Below, one piece after another: positions 16,570 to 26,838 of a stretch of 64,000 nt of DNA. The notes under the pieces are model-generated. The model was given only the letters and a program-made list of their open reading frames with translations. It made no database searches and was not told where the DNA came from. This stretch comes from Gemmatimonadota bacterium. GTDB taxonomy: Bacteria; Latescibacterota; UBA2968. The translations under genes were made by a program, and so were the position numbers. The stretch covers positions 32,964 to 96,963 of the forward strand of contig VXRD01000022.1 of NCBI GenBank assembly GCA_009838845.1. The letters are read 5' to 3'. The first letter of the stretch is position 1, and every line of letters starts with the position of its first letter.

Positions 16570-17625
16570 TCAACTGCCCAGCGCAAAAGCCAGGCCCCTA
16601 TCTTCTGCTGTCTTCTTCAGATCATTTAACGTAACGGCATTCAACGGTATGCCCTGTTTGCGATACGCATTCCGCCGCAGGGCTTCGGGTTCACCAGGGG
16701 CAAATAGCCGATCCACCCCAGGCGCCCTTTTACAGGCGTGAATCTGCTGAATCGCATTGTCAACCCGCGCCTTGAATCGCGCCACATCTTCAAAAGCACC
16801 CACCCGAATAGCCGCCACAAAATGACCATCTTCGCCTGCCTGTGGTCCATCTTCCATATTGCCCAATTCGGTGCCATAGCTCGCGCCGGACAACATAGAA
16901 GACAAAATCCCCATCACCATGGCCAGTGCCACACCCTTAAATTGCCCAATCGGCATCAACAAACCATCTATCGCCCTTACGGGATCGGTCGTCGGCACCC
17001 CATCCGCATCCATAGCCCACCCTTCTGGCAGGGTCAGTCCTTTTTGTTCATATACACGGATTTTCCCATGCGCAGAGCCTGAAAATGCCGCGTCAAAAAC
17101 AATGGGAAATTCCCCACCAGCGGGAATCGCCACACTCAAGGGATTAATACCCAGGATACGCTCAGCACCTCCCCACGGAGCCATTGTGGGCAGGGCATTG
17201 GTCGTCGCAACCCCAATCATATCGCAATCCAGAGCCATACGCGCAAAATACCCCACGGCACCGCAGTGATTACTGCCCCGAATACCCGCAGCCGCTATAC
17301 CAATATCCCGAGCGCGAGCAATCACCTGCTGCATCGCAAACCCCATCCCAATCTGCCCCATAGAATTGCCCCCATCCACCACCAGACACGCCCCATTATC
17401 CTTCACCACCTCGGGTTTGCCATTTGGATCCACGCCATCAACCGTCAACTGCCTCACGTATTCGGGAACGCGCAATACCCCGTGCGAATGCACCCCACCG
17501 AGATCCGCATCCACCAGCGAATCCGCCAACAGATGTGCATCCCCTGCACCCATCCCACACGTCTCAAAAATTGCCTGCACCAAATCCAATAGCGCCCCAG
17601 CAGCCACACGCCTTTCATTCTCCAT
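16570..17625 (-). CDS. Malate/L-lactate/ureidoglycolate dehydrogenase (Ldh2 family)
   Basis: This 351-residue protein is an NAD(P)-dependent oxidoreductase of the Ldh2/MDH2 family, unrelated to classical Rossmann-fold malate dehydrogenase. Conserved elements are [17 protein letters not shown] (catalytic His region), [31 protein letters not shown] and [10 protein letters not shown]. Members oxidise 2-hydroxyacids such as malate, lactate, sulfolactate or 2,3-diketo-gulonate. The frame is open to 17721, but [10 protein letters not shown] at 17625 is the standard N-terminus. It begins 11 nt after the upstream PhyH gene, so it is probably co-transcribed. Confidence 0.9.
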   Translation of the reverse strand: MENERRVAAGALLDLVQAIFETCGMGAGDAHLLADSLVDADLGGVHSHGVLRVPEYVRQLTVDGVDPNGKPEVVKDNGACLVVDGGNSMGQIGMGFAMQQVIARARDIGIAAAGIRGSNHCGAVGYFARMALDCDMIGVATTNALPTMAPWGGAERILGINPLSVAIPAGGEFPIVFDAAFSGSAHGKIRVYEQKGLTLPEGWAMDADGVPTTDPVRAIDGLLMPIGQFKGVALAMVMGILSSMLSGASYGTELGNMEDGPQAGEDGHFVAAIRVGAFEDVARFKARVDNAIQQIHACKRAPGVDRLFAPGEPEALRRNAYRKQGIPLNAVTLNDLKKTAEDRGLAFALGS

Positions 17626-17636
17626 TGCACTATCCC

Positions 17637-18374
17637 TCAATGCTTGCACGCCACATGTCGATCTTTGTATATCCCCTTTAGAAACTTTTCTGGATTGAGT
17701 TCCTCCGGCAAATAATGCCATGCTGTGCTATAGCGCGTGCGATTGCTGTGGTTATCATAAGCACCGTGCAGGAGATTGGCGGAAAAAAGAACAACCGTAC
17801 CAGCGGGAATGACCAGATCCACAGCCTGCGATTCATCGACCTTTGTCCAACGGCCGTGCCTGCCTATATTTTTTTGGTGTTCGGCAATCTCACCCATCCG
17901 GTGGCTACCGGGCACCACCCGCAAACACCCATTCTCCAGATCGGAATCTTCCAGATAAATCCCGCAACTGATAATGCGATCCGTATCGGTCCCAAAATAA
18001 TAATTGTCCTGATGCCAGCCCGTTGACGTGCCGCCATTGGGCAACTTGGGAAAAAACTTGGTGCCAAACAAATCGATATTTTCACCAATCAATACTGCCA
18101 CGCGGTCTAAAATCGCCGGTTCTCGCGCCAGTTCCAACACGCGGGAATCAACCACGCAAACACCCTGAATTTTGTGCAACAAGCCCGCCCGGGGTTCCCC
18201 GCGATCGTCTAACTCGAGCGTCCAGTGCGGCACTTCCTCGGTCAGTTTGCTACCCTCTGCGACCAGTTCATCAAACACCTGCTTGTAATAGGCCAATCGC
18301 TCGCCTTGAATCAGGCTCTCAAAAACGAGATACCCATCTTCTCGAAACTGCTGCACCTGTTCGTCTGTCAACAT
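17637..18374 (-). CDS. Phytanoyl-CoA dioxygenase (PhyH) family oxygenase
   Basis: This 245-residue Fe(II)/2-oxoglutarate oxygenase has the iron ligands in GWHQDNYYFG (HxD) and SANLLHGAYDNHS (distal His), with Arg in NRTRYSTAWHY for 2-oxoglutarate. LTDEQVQQFREDGYLVFESL is the usual N-terminal helix. The ATG at 18374 has GGGAGG 6 nt upstream; the frame extends to 18401 inside the preceding gene without another good start. It shares only the fold with the PhyH genes at 14711 and 50603, so these are separate paralogues rather than recent copies. Substrate unknown. Confidence 0.9.
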   Translation of the reverse strand: MLTDEQVQQFREDGYLVFESLIQGERLAYYKQVFDELVAEGSKLTEEVPHWTLELDDRGEPRAGLLHKIQGVCVVDSRVLELAREPAILDRVAVLIGENIDLFGTKFFPKLPNGGTSTGWHQDNYYFGTDTDRIISCGIYLEDSDLENGCLRVVPGSHRMGEIAEHQKNIGRHGRWTKVDESQAVDLVIPAGTVVLFSANLLHGAYDNHSNRTRYSTAWHYLPEELNPEKFLKGIYKDRHVACKH

Positions 18375-18390
18375 GAAAAACCTCCCTGTC

Positions 18391-19335
18391 TCATTTCTCA
18401 CTGCGGATTTCCCGATTCAACTTCGCAGCCTTCACCAACCCGCGCTCCAGCAATTGGTAATAGGCTGCAGAATCCATCGTCGCTTTTTTCTTTACCAGAG
18501 CCTGAACCTCGTCAATCGCCTTGCCATAAGCTGCGACAAGCGCGGGCGAAGCACCTTTGGGAACGCGAAAATTGAGCAAAAAACAACGGTCTGCCAACAA
18601 CCCATCGCCCGCGTCGATATCGGACAGACGCGTCCCCAACCCATCGCCATTATCGTCCAAAATCGCATTCTCTGTCGCAATCAGGCCCTCACTCAAAAAC
18701 CAGGCATCTGTCAGTGAAGATGCCTGGGTGCAAATCTCCAGAACCGAAATGCGGTCATCGCGATTTTGATCGGCACTACCATCCTCCAATGCCTGCACAA
18801 AAAAACGCGTAAATTGCGTGGCATTGCGCTGATCCATACTGCGCGTACTCGCGCATATAATACGTCCATCTCGACTCAGTGCATTGACAAAAGGCGCACT
18901 CATCGACGCACCATTGACAACAATAATGCGCCGCGTAGATAACATCTTCAAAAATCTATCCAGATCTTCAGCTGTCAAATCCGCACCGGGAATATTCAAC
19001 TTGGCAACCTGGCGACGATAGCTTCCGTGCCCAATTAAAAAAATGAACACATCGTCACCCGACGTTACCCGCTCCGACAAACCGCGGAATACATTGCGGA
19101 TGCCTGCTATTGACGATGCTCCGTCAGCATTCTCACCCGTCTCATTTACCAGTTGCACATTTGCCGCGGGATGATCACATCGCTCAATCAGCACCCGGCG
19201 CAAACGCTGCCCCCAATCGTCAAACCGCTCGGAATACTCGTCCTCTCCACCGCTACCGCTGATGATCACATCAAAAACAGCGGCATTTGCCTGCGCCAGC
19301 ATCAACACCCAAATTGGGAAAATCCATAATCTCAT
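18391..19335 (-). CDS. Caspase/legumain-like (C13-type) protein with Ser at the Cys position
   Basis: This 314-residue secreted or periplasmic protein begins with a signal peptide, MRLWIFPIWVLMLAQANA. The central domain has the caspase-hemoglobinase layout: VFIFLIGHGS carries the catalytic His-Gly, and RRIIVVNGASMSAPF occupies the place where xxDxCxSG normally supplies Cys. By alignment the Cys is Ser (ASMS for ACxS). CASTRSMDQ and FTRFFVQAL match the next conserved blocks. A helical C-terminal segment (about 235-314) follows. It may be an inactive scaffold or an unusual hydrolase. The start overlaps the VWA/GATase gene by ATGA, placing it at the end of the MoxR/Bat-type operon. Confidence 0.75.
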   Translation of the reverse strand: MRLWIFPIWVLMLAQANAAVFDVIISGSGGEDEYSERFDDWGQRLRRVLIERCDHPAANVQLVNETGENADGASSIAGIRNVFRGLSERVTSGDDVFIFLIGHGSYRRQVAKLNIPGADLTAEDLDRFLKMLSTRRIIVVNGASMSAPFVNALSRDGRIICASTRSMDQRNATQFTRFFVQALEDGSADQNRDDRISVLEICTQASSLTDAWFLSEGLIATENAILDDNGDGLGTRLSDIDAGDGLLADRCFLLNFRVPKGASPALVAAYGKAIDEVQALVKKKATMDSAAYYQLLERGLVKAAKLNREIRSEK

Positions 19336-21689
19336 GGCTCTCCCCGCTTCCGTCTCAAATACCATTCAACGCAAAGCAACAACACGAGTAGAATATAAAA
19401 AGGCGGAAAATGCCACAACGGAAAACGATCCAATCGCGCATGAGCCTGGTCGGTATATGGAATCTGCTCAGCCAATTCGTCAAGCGCGTCCAACTCGATA
19501 AATTTGCCACCCGTGTGTGCAGACAGGCGTTTCAAAAAATCGGGATTATAACGCGCAGACAAAAACTCGAGATGATCCGGTCGCGCCAGCACAGCCGCGT
19601 CCAACTGCCCAATATCTACGCCATCGGAATCGCGCGCCGTGAGCTTCACTCGGTGCAATCCCGCTTCTGTAGCCTCAAAAATCGCAGAATACGCACCCAC
19701 CTCGGCGATCGATTCAGAAATCGGCAATCTAACCGTCCCACCATTCGGTATCTCGACCTGCACATCGACGGACAGCCCTTCGCGGGGTTCGAAAAGAGAA
19801 TCGCGCACCACAAACTTCAAATCGCGCATGTCTCCTACGACAACATCCTCGCCGCTATCGATCATCGTCACAGGCTCTGGCACCCGCATTGCCAGCAAAC
19901 GCGCCAACTGCCGCCAAAAGCGTTCGTGAGCGGCATCTTCAACATTCTGCATCATCTGCCACTGCCACGTCTCGCCCGTACCCAACGCAGCACTCAAACC
20001 CTCTCCATACCGCTGCCAGGCAAACAGCGGCTGTGCATCCACAGCTTCAGACTCGGCATCCACCGTCGCCATCACCGTTGCACCAGCGCGCACAGACGCA
20101 AACGCATTGACCCCGTAAAGCGCGGACAAATTCGCCCACTGCTCGGCATTGACTTCGGCATCTTCGCTCAAAGACCAGACCCCGGACAATACGCCTTCAA
20201 TCGTCGGCTTAGCGCGAAAAGCCACATCGTCGTAATCACCCGCAGGGCCCAACACAACGGGCAACATCGGTTCAATAGTAGAATGCGCCCACCCGCCCTC
20301 TGAGTACGCGCGGGGACCGCCCAGCATCAAAAAACTGCCCCCGCGTTTGGACACAAATTCCCGCGTCAAATTGAGTTGGGCAAGAGAAAAGAAATCGCGC
20401 TCAATATCCCCCCAGATCATCACATGGTAGCGAAAAAGCTCTGACACATCTGAAGGATACCCTCCCGCCAACTCCGACTCTGACACGCCAATGCGGATAA
20501 AAACCGCTTCGTCATAACGCGGCGCATTCAGCGCCTGATCGTCAAAACCCTCAAACAGGGGATTCGCCATTGTCGCATCGCGCCCACGGAAAACAAACTT
20601 GCGCTCGGCACCAGAAATGCGAACCAGACTCGACAAAACGAGTTGCGGCGCTCCATCTAAGGCACGCCGCAAAAACTTGCCCTCCCAATTGGGACGCCCG
20701 CTAAAATACAAAATGCGAAAAACGCGCTCGCGATTATCCACCAGAATATCTCGCGCATTATTCTCAGCAATGCGGTCTTTGGTCGCAACGTCCGTGGTAT
20801 CTGCCAAACGCACCCGCACGCGGTGTGATACCCAGCCATCTCTTTGCGGATCAAAAGCGAGCCGGACATAATTCTCTTCTTCTGGTCCCACAATCGAAAG
20901 CGGTGACGACACCACCACCCGCTTGCCATCCAGCACATCGACCACCACATCTTCACCGCCCAACCCCTCGGCCACCACCCGCGCGGTAACCGCCACCTCA
21001 TCGGATCGCACGCGCGACACCGATACATCGGTCAATGCCAGATCGCGCCAGAGATCATCGCGTCCTATTCCTACTGTAAAAACGGGCACATCGCGGGACA
21101 AATCCGTTATCTGAACAGGCGAGGCACTTTGCTGCACCCCATCGCTAAACACCACCACAGCCGACACCGCAGCTCCCGACATTTGCTTGAGCACCCCGCG
21201 AACTGCACCGACAATATCTGTTCGCCCCTGATCAAACGCGAGATCCTCAACCTCATTAACGCGCGCTGTCGTGCTGCCAAACCGAAACCGCGCCACCTGA
21301 TGGGATTGCGTCAAAACGCGCTCAAAATCCGATCCCTGATACACCTGCACAAATCTTTCTGCCCGCGCCCGCCCATCGTATTCGGGCACCGTCATACTGC
21401 GAGAATCATCAAACAGAACAGGCACAAAATGCGTACCAGGCTCCAATTTCCGCGCCACCAGCGCAGGTCCCAATAACAAAAATAGCGCCAGCGTCAACGC
21501 CACTGCGCGCAACCCAATTAACGCCTTTGAAAGCGCGGGTCGCCGCCTGTGCCAGAATCCCACACTCGCACAAAAAACAACGCCGAGAAGGACCAGCGCC
21601 ACAGGCCATGCGACATCCAGTACAAACCGCACATCCCGATATACAGCGGCGCGATCCCCGGCCAACAAGTGTAATAACCAGTCAGTCAC
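19332..21689 (-). CDS. Membrane VWA / GATase-like protein (Bat-type operon)
   Basis: This 785-residue protein has two N-terminal membrane segments (about 27-48 and 60-80), a von Willebrand factor A domain (VPVLFDDSRSMTVPE as MIDAS, then VVVFSDGVQQSAS), and a class-I GATase-like domain with FRILYFSGRPNWEGKFLRRAL and GGSFLMLGGPRAYSEGGW. A beta-rich segment and a C-terminal membrane helix (PPFYILLVLLLCVEWYLRR) complete it. The architecture is that of large envelope proteins encoded in MoxR/BatA operons, facing the periplasm. Both ends overlap neighbouring genes by ATGA. The glutaminase active site is not evident, so the GATase-like domain is probably non-catalytic. Confidence 0.8.
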   Translation of the reverse strand: MTDWLLHLLAGDRAAVYRDVRFVLDVAWPVALVLLGVVFCASVGFWHRRRPALSKALIGLRAVALTLALFLLLGPALVARKLEPGTHFVPVLFDDSRSMTVPEYDGRARAERFVQVYQGSDFERVLTQSHQVARFRFGSTTARVNEVEDLAFDQGRTDIVGAVRGVLKQMSGAAVSAVVVFSDGVQQSASPVQITDLSRDVPVFTVGIGRDDLWRDLALTDVSVSRVRSDEVAVTARVVAEGLGGEDVVVDVLDGKRVVVSSPLSIVGPEEENYVRLAFDPQRDGWVSHRVRVRLADTTDVATKDRIAENNARDILVDNRERVFRILYFSGRPNWEGKFLRRALDGAPQLVLSSLVRISGAERKFVFRGRDATMANPLFEGFDDQALNAPRYDEAVFIRIGVSESELAGGYPSDVSELFRYHVMIWGDIERDFFSLAQLNLTREFVSKRGGSFLMLGGPRAYSEGGWAHSTIEPMLPVVLGPAGDYDDVAFRAKPTIEGVLSGVWSLSEDAEVNAEQWANLSALYGVNAFASVRAGATVMATVDAESEAVDAQPLFAWQRYGEGLSAALGTGETWQWQMMQNVEDAAHERFWRQLARLLAMRVPEPVTMIDSGEDVVVGDMRDLKFVVRDSLFEPREGLSVDVQVEIPNGGTVRLPISESIAEVGAYSAIFEATEAGLHRVKLTARDSDGVDIGQLDAAVLARPDHLEFLSARYNPDFLKRLSAHTGGKFIELDALDELAEQIPYTDQAHARLDRFPLWHFPPFYILLVLLLCVEWYLRRKRGEP

Positions 21690-24600
21690 TTCTCATTTTC
21701 CGTCAACGCTTTAAAATACTCGGCAACGCGGGCGCGGTATTGCTCGGGAATTTCGTCTGCCTTGCCAGCGGAAAGACCATAGTCTCCTTTTCGCTCGCGA
21801 ATCAACACCGACAATTCTTCTGCAGACAGCGTCAAAGGCTTGATTGCACGCTCAAAAATCAAATCGTACTGCGGCACCGCTCCCTTGCGATAATAATCGC
21901 GCCCAATGCCCGCCAGATCTTCGCGGATACCCGTCAAACGCTGTCGCACACCCAAATCAGCTGGCAAAAGCGACTCGGCCTCGCGCAAGCGATCCATCCA
22001 ATCGCGAAAACCGCCTTCGGCAAATCGGCGCAACGCATCGGGATCTTGCGGACCCCACCCAAATCGCCCATCGCGGCCATCCGATCCTCCTCCCATCACA
22101 CGCTCCAGACGCTCCTGCGCCCGCTCCAGCGCCTCCAGGTCGTCGCGCACCAGAAGTTGCGCGACACCATCGAGGTTTTCAGCCGCCTGATCCAACTTCT
22201 CCGCCACAGCGCGCTCGTGTGTTTCCGATGCTCGCCACGCCCCCAGTCTCACCAATCGCTCGCCCGCTTGCATATCTTCAAAAATGCCCTCTCGGCTCGT
22301 CTCGCGCAGCCAGTCATTGAGTTTTTGCGCCATCAAACCCTGGCTTTCAGCGGCCTTTTCAGCCAACGCACTCGCCTCCTCCATCATATCGCGGAACTGA
22401 TCGGTCGTGCGTTGCTTGCCCTCGAGCATCTCGCTCAATGCGCGCTCCGAATCAGACAGCGTTCCGCGCTGCGTCTGCTGCTCCTGAGCCTGTGCGACCA
22501 AACCGCGCTGTTGGGCCCGCAAACTATCCATATTTTCTTGTAACATTCTCATGCGCTCAGCCGCAGCCCCGCGCGACAAATTGCCCAATTGCTCCTGCAC
22601 ATCGCGCAATGCGTCCAAAGCGCGATTGCCCGCAGCCCGCGCCCGTTGCAACTGATCGTTATTCAGATTTTGCGCGCTGCGATTCATCTGCCGCCGCGCA
22701 CCTTCCAATTGTTCCCGCGCCCGCCGCGCCTGTTGTGGGTCCATATCCCCAGACGCAATCTCGCCATTGACTGCATCGAGCGCGTCCATCGTCTGACGCT
22801 GCGCTTCGCGCAACTGCTCCAGGCGCCGTTCGGCTTCTTCGCGCGCTTCGCGCTCCAGCTTTTCCGTCTCTGAAATCAACTGCGCCACATCTTCGTTAAT
22901 CGCCGCCTGCCGCCTGGTCAATTCCTCAATTTTATTTTGTGCCTCTGCCGTCTCAGCCAGTTGCTGTTGCAATGTAGATGCCTCTTCCCGAAAATCTCGC
23001 CGTTGCGCCAACTCCAGACCATCTAACTCGCGCTGCTGTGCCTGACCCCCACCACCTCCGCGCTGTCGCTGCCTGCCTTGCACCACCTCAGATTCTCTCG
23101 GTCTTCTCTGCAAAAGATATCGATACGCGCGCTGAGCGTGCCCCCATGCCCTTGCCAATGCCGCATCCGGATCGTCAAAAGACGCCTCGTGCAATGCCTC
23201 TACAACACCCGCAAACTCAGCTTCCAAATCCGCTGCTGGATTCCTCACAGAACCCCGAACATTCTCCTGCGCCTCAATAATGGCGTGCTTCTGCTCATCG
23301 TATTCTTCCCAATCCATTCCCGACGCACCTTTGCGCAAATTCCAGATCGCGATAATCACCTGCTTCTGGCCCTCAGCACCACCCCGCTGCCCCCTGCCCT
23401 GCCCCTGTTGACCACCCTCGTTGCTCACAGCCTGGCGATAGAGTCTTTCAAAAGGCCGAATCTCCAAAAAATAGGGATCGCCCAGAGTCTCAATCTCAGA
23501 CCGTCCCGGCTTGCCATCTTCTGCCCAGACCGTCCAGGTAATAAAATCACCCGCCGCGAGTTCCAGATCTTCCAGTGCCATCGGATACTCACCCTCTGCG
23601 CTCTCTATCCGCGCTGTCTCCGTCTTAAGAGAAATCCGCACGGGATCGCGCCCTGCAACCTCGTATTGCAAACCGTAATCCGTGAGCCTGTAATCGTCTT
23701 TTATCGAAAACCCAAAAGCCACTTCCTCAATTGCCGTAGCTTCGTCATCCCCGCGTGGAAAACGAACCTGAATACGCGGCGGCTGATCGACCTTCGCCGT
23801 AATTTTATACGCGCGCGCATACTCATTTCCCTCGCCATCGGCATCTCGCAACGCCACCTCGTATGTCCCGTTCTCTGTAATCGACAGCGCGCCTTCCCAC
23901 AAGGCATCATCTGACTTTTTCAACGCCATTTCTTTTTCACCATCCAATACCAGCGATGCCTTCTCCAACTCTTTATTAACCGTCACTGATACAACCACCT
24001 CCGTGCCCTCAGGCGCCGTAATATCACCGCCATAAGGCACATCGCGGTCCTCCATTTCCAAATAATCGGGATAGCGATATAGAAGTCCAATCGATACGAC
24101 CTCGGGCGGCGTCCACACCGAAAGAGTATAGACATCGGAACGATAAGCCCCAACCTGCACCTGGTACTCTGTATCGGCATACAAATCGCGCAATTGATGG
24201 GCAAACACATCGCCAGCCTCACCAGGCTCTAAAGGCGCGGTTTGCCAGTCCCCGCCCGATGGTCGCCACTGAATTGCCTTGCTCGCACCCATAAGATCTG
24301 TCGTCACCCAAACCATCTGATGCGCCCCGCGGCGCACCCGCGCATCACCCGGTTCAACCGTATAGGGCAAAGGCAAAGCTGGTGCAAAAAACAACCGTCC
24401 CGCAATATCGCCCAGATTAACCTGCCACAATGCCACGAGCAACACAACAGCACCCAATCCCCAAACCCCAAAAACCGCGCGGCGCACGCGCTTCAAAACG
24501 CGCAAATCAATCACAGGTGGCGCCTGTATCGCCGACAATTCGCGCACCTGCTGGAACACCTGCTCGGTCATCCACTCGGAAACCGGCGTTGACCCGTGCA

Positions 24601-24922
24601 GCGACACAGTACTCACAATCAGATCCTCAAGCTCGGGATGATGTACATCGAGAAAAAGCGCGATCTGCTCTCGTGTCACCACCGTCCGCTGCGGAACGTA
24701 CAACCACTTATACCCCGCCCCAAAGACCAGAAGGAGAAATGCTATCACCGGCACAATCACAGGCACGCGATCGGCAAAAGCCACCACAGCGCACAACCCA
24801 ATCAGCAAACCCAAAAACACCGCACCAAACATCAACCGACCCTGCAAACGCCGCCGCCGCTCAAACTGCGCGGCAACTTCGCGGATCGCGTGTTCCAATT
24901 TAAGCGGTAGCAATGGTATCAT
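21686..24922 (-). CDS. Large DUF4175-like membrane protein with coiled coil
   Basis: This 1078-residue protein has two N-terminal membrane helices (about 30-50 and 54-75) and a third near 155-175. A beta-rich periplasmic region has repeated Ig-like segments (VVSVTVNKELEKASLVLDG, NGTYEVALRDADG). A long Gln/Arg/Glu-rich coiled coil runs from about residue 540 to 930. The form matches DUF4175-family proteins encoded next to BatA/VWA genes. The coiled coil suggests an assembly scaffold in the periplasm. Function is not established. It overlaps both neighbours by 4 nt (ATGA). Confidence 0.7.
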   Translation of the reverse strand: MIPLLPLKLEHAIREVAAQFERRRRLQGRLMFGAVFLGLLIGLCAVVAFADRVPVIVPVIAFLLLVFGAGYKWLYVPQRTVVTREQIALFLDVHHPELEDLIVSTVSLHGSTPVSEWMTEQVFQQVRELSAIQAPPVIDLRVLKRVRRAVFGVWGLGAVVLLVALWQVNLGDIAGRLFFAPALPLPYTVEPGDARVRRGAHQMVWVTTDLMGASKAIQWRPSGGDWQTAPLEPGEAGDVFAHQLRDLYADTEYQVQVGAYRSDVYTLSVWTPPEVVSIGLLYRYPDYLEMEDRDVPYGGDITAPEGTEVVVSVTVNKELEKASLVLDGEKEMALKKSDDALWEGALSITENGTYEVALRDADGEGNEYARAYKITAKVDQPPRIQVRFPRGDDEATAIEEVAFGFSIKDDYRLTDYGLQYEVAGRDPVRISLKTETARIESAEGEYPMALEDLELAAGDFITWTVWAEDGKPGRSEIETLGDPYFLEIRPFERLYRQAVSNEGGQQGQGRGQRGGAEGQKQVIIAIWNLRKGASGMDWEEYDEQKHAIIEAQENVRGSVRNPAADLEAEFAGVVEALHEASFDDPDAALARAWGHAQRAYRYLLQRRPRESEVVQGRQRQRGGGGGQAQQRELDGLELAQRRDFREEASTLQQQLAETAEAQNKIEELTRRQAAINEDVAQLISETEKLEREAREEAERRLEQLREAQRQTMDALDAVNGEIASGDMDPQQARRAREQLEGARRQMNRSAQNLNNDQLQRARAAGNRALDALRDVQEQLGNLSRGAAAERMRMLQENMDSLRAQQRGLVAQAQEQQTQRGTLSDSERALSEMLEGKQRTTDQFRDMMEEASALAEKAAESQGLMAQKLNDWLRETSREGIFEDMQAGERLVRLGAWRASETHERAVAEKLDQAAENLDGVAQLLVRDDLEALERAQERLERVMGGGSDGRDGRFGWGPQDPDALRRFAEGGFRDWMDRLREAESLLPADLGVRQRLTGIREDLAGIGRDYYRKGAVPQYDLIFERAIKPLTLSAEELSVLIRERKGDYGLSAGKADEIPEQYRARVAEYFKALTENEK

Positions 24923-26838
24923 GTCCGTACCTCCCGCGCACTCAAATACGCGGCGTAAAAATGTTCAATCAAAAGCAAAGCGAGCAAAAATCCGAGTATC
25001 CAGCGGCCGTATTCATACACAATTGAAAGATCAGTCGATGGTTTGCCATCTCGCTGAAATAACACGGGCGCATCGCACAGCCGAATCTCAAATTCCGCGG
25101 GCGTTATCCGCGCCAAATCGCTCTCTCGGTCTGCGACATTGACCGATGCGATTTGCGTTCCCCATTGATATACGCCGGGCACCTGGAATATACGCGCATC
25201 GCCAACGGCAGAATCCAATCCCTCTGGTCCCATAACTCGTTCCACCGCATCAGACGTGCTTATGGCATCGCCCACCAGATAATCTGTCTCGATCTCCCGA
25301 TCACCCGATAAATAGCGCAACGTCTCGTGCAACAAAGGCACAAACCGCGGCGTCCGCGCCAGATTTGACCGATCAAACCCCATCCCACCGGCCCAGACCA
25401 CGATGCGACCTTCTCCTATTCTGCCTTCGACAATAGCGGGCATCAAATCGTCGTATTTTGCCAGCACCGCGGCTGAACTGTCGGCGGTAATAACGTGGTA
25501 ATTCTCATAACGCACAGATGAAAAATCGTTAAATCGCGCTCCCCTGAAAGGACGAAAAATGGGATGTTCCAAATCGACCCACGCCAGCGCGGCATAACCC
25601 GCATCCTCCACCCCAGAAATCCTTATATTTGCGTACGCGAGCAAGGCATTCACAGACTGAATATCGGCATCCCTGCGAAGCGGCAAAAACAGCGCCCCTC
25701 CATTCTCAACATACTCTCTAAACTCACTCACAGCAGTCACATCTTCGGCAATCACCGCCGATCCCATAAGGTCCCCAGACCATGTCAATCGCCAATCCGC
25801 ACCCTCGGGCACAGCAGCCTTGAGCATAAACCGCGAGGACTCCGAAGCATTCAACACCGCAATGGGATGTTGCGGTTTGGCAAGCCAGGCAAAAAAACGG
25901 CGATCATCTCGCTGCAACCCATCGCCTCCCGCGAGCGCGACATATCCGTTTATCCCATCCTCCAAAGGCACGGAGAAAGCTACCTGCGTCGCATTGCCCT
26001 GCAACACCGTTACATCGCGCGTTTCTATCACCTCTCCACTGACCATTAGCTGCGCGGCAAGTCCCCCTTGCCCAGACCAATTTCTCACCCGAGCGCGAAC
26101 CCGCAATACATCGTCCTTTAAAGCCCGCACAGCGAGCGCGTCAACCGACGCATTGGACACCTGCGCGGTACCCACATCCACCACTTGAAGCGCAATCGCA
26201 CCCGGCAACCGCCATCCCATATCGGATAGCGGCATGCCACTCGCCTGAAAATCGCTGATCACGTGAACCACGCGCTTCACCTGCGCAGTATCAGCCGCAA
26301 AAACATGCTCAACGGCCTGAAGTGCCGAAACATAATCGGTATGTGCCCACGTCACATCGGCGATCTCAATAGCGCGTCGAACATCTGCCACATCACCCGA
26401 AAGCGGCACATCGACCACAGCCTGCTGTGCAAATCGCACAAATCCAACCCGATCCCCCGGTCCCACAGTCTCCAACACGGCCTTTGCCCCTGTTTTCGCG
26501 CGCTCCCACACCCCATCATATCCCATACTCAGCGAAACATCCATCGCAATCACATGATCTGTTCGCCCCGAAGGTGCTGCTTCAGCATCCAATATCATCT
26601 CTTGAAAAGGCCGCGCAAACGCAAGAGCCAGGGCAACCAGCACCGCCATTCGCAACAACATCAACACAACGTGTTGAACGCGTCTGCGCTCGATCACCTC
26701 GCGCTTGATATCGGGCACAAACATCAAACTGCTAAACCGCACGGTCTCGCGCTCCGGACGGCGAATGCGATGCACAAAATAGGGAATGCCAATCAGCGCA
26801 ACACCAAATGCAAATAGCGGGACCAGCAATCCCATCAA
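24919..26838 (-). CDS. BatA-like VWA membrane protein
   Basis: This 639-residue protein starts with the BatA N-terminal membrane module: MGLLVPLFAFGVALIGIPYF, RRPERETVRFSSLMFVPD, then a second helix. A VWA domain follows with an intact MIDAS (AMDVSLSMGYDG) and VVHVISDFQASGMP. A GATase-like beta/alpha region (residues ~310-490, ENGGALFLPLRRD) and a C-terminal membrane helix (WILGFLLALLLIEHFYAAYL) complete it. Bat proteins bind metal through the VWA domain and partner MoxR ATPases in envelope stress tolerance or complex assembly. The start at 26838 is part of an ATGA overlap with the DUF58 gene. Confidence 0.87.
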   Translation of the reverse strand: MMGLLVPLFAFGVALIGIPYFVHRIRRPERETVRFSSLMFVPDIKREVIERRRVQHVVLMLLRMAVLVALALAFARPFQEMILDAEAAPSGRTDHVIAMDVSLSMGYDGVWERAKTGAKAVLETVGPGDRVGFVRFAQQAVVDVPLSGDVADVRRAIEIADVTWAHTDYVSALQAVEHVFAADTAQVKRVVHVISDFQASGMPLSDMGWRLPGAIALQVVDVGTAQVSNASVDALAVRALKDDVLRVRARVRNWSGQGGLAAQLMVSGEVIETRDVTVLQGNATQVAFSVPLEDGINGYVALAGGDGLQRDDRRFFAWLAKPQHPIAVLNASESSRFMLKAAVPEGADWRLTWSGDLMGSAVIAEDVTAVSEFREYVENGGALFLPLRRDADIQSVNALLAYANIRISGVEDAGYAALAWVDLEHPIFRPFRGARFNDFSSVRYENYHVITADSSAAVLAKYDDLMPAIVEGRIGEGRIVVWAGGMGFDRSNLARTPRFVPLLHETLRYLSGDREIETDYLVGDAISTSDAVERVMGPEGLDSAVGDARIFQVPGVYQWGTQIASVNVADRESDLARITPAEFEIRLCDAPVLFQRDGKPSTDLSIVYEYGRWILGFLLALLLIEHFYAAYLSAREVRT

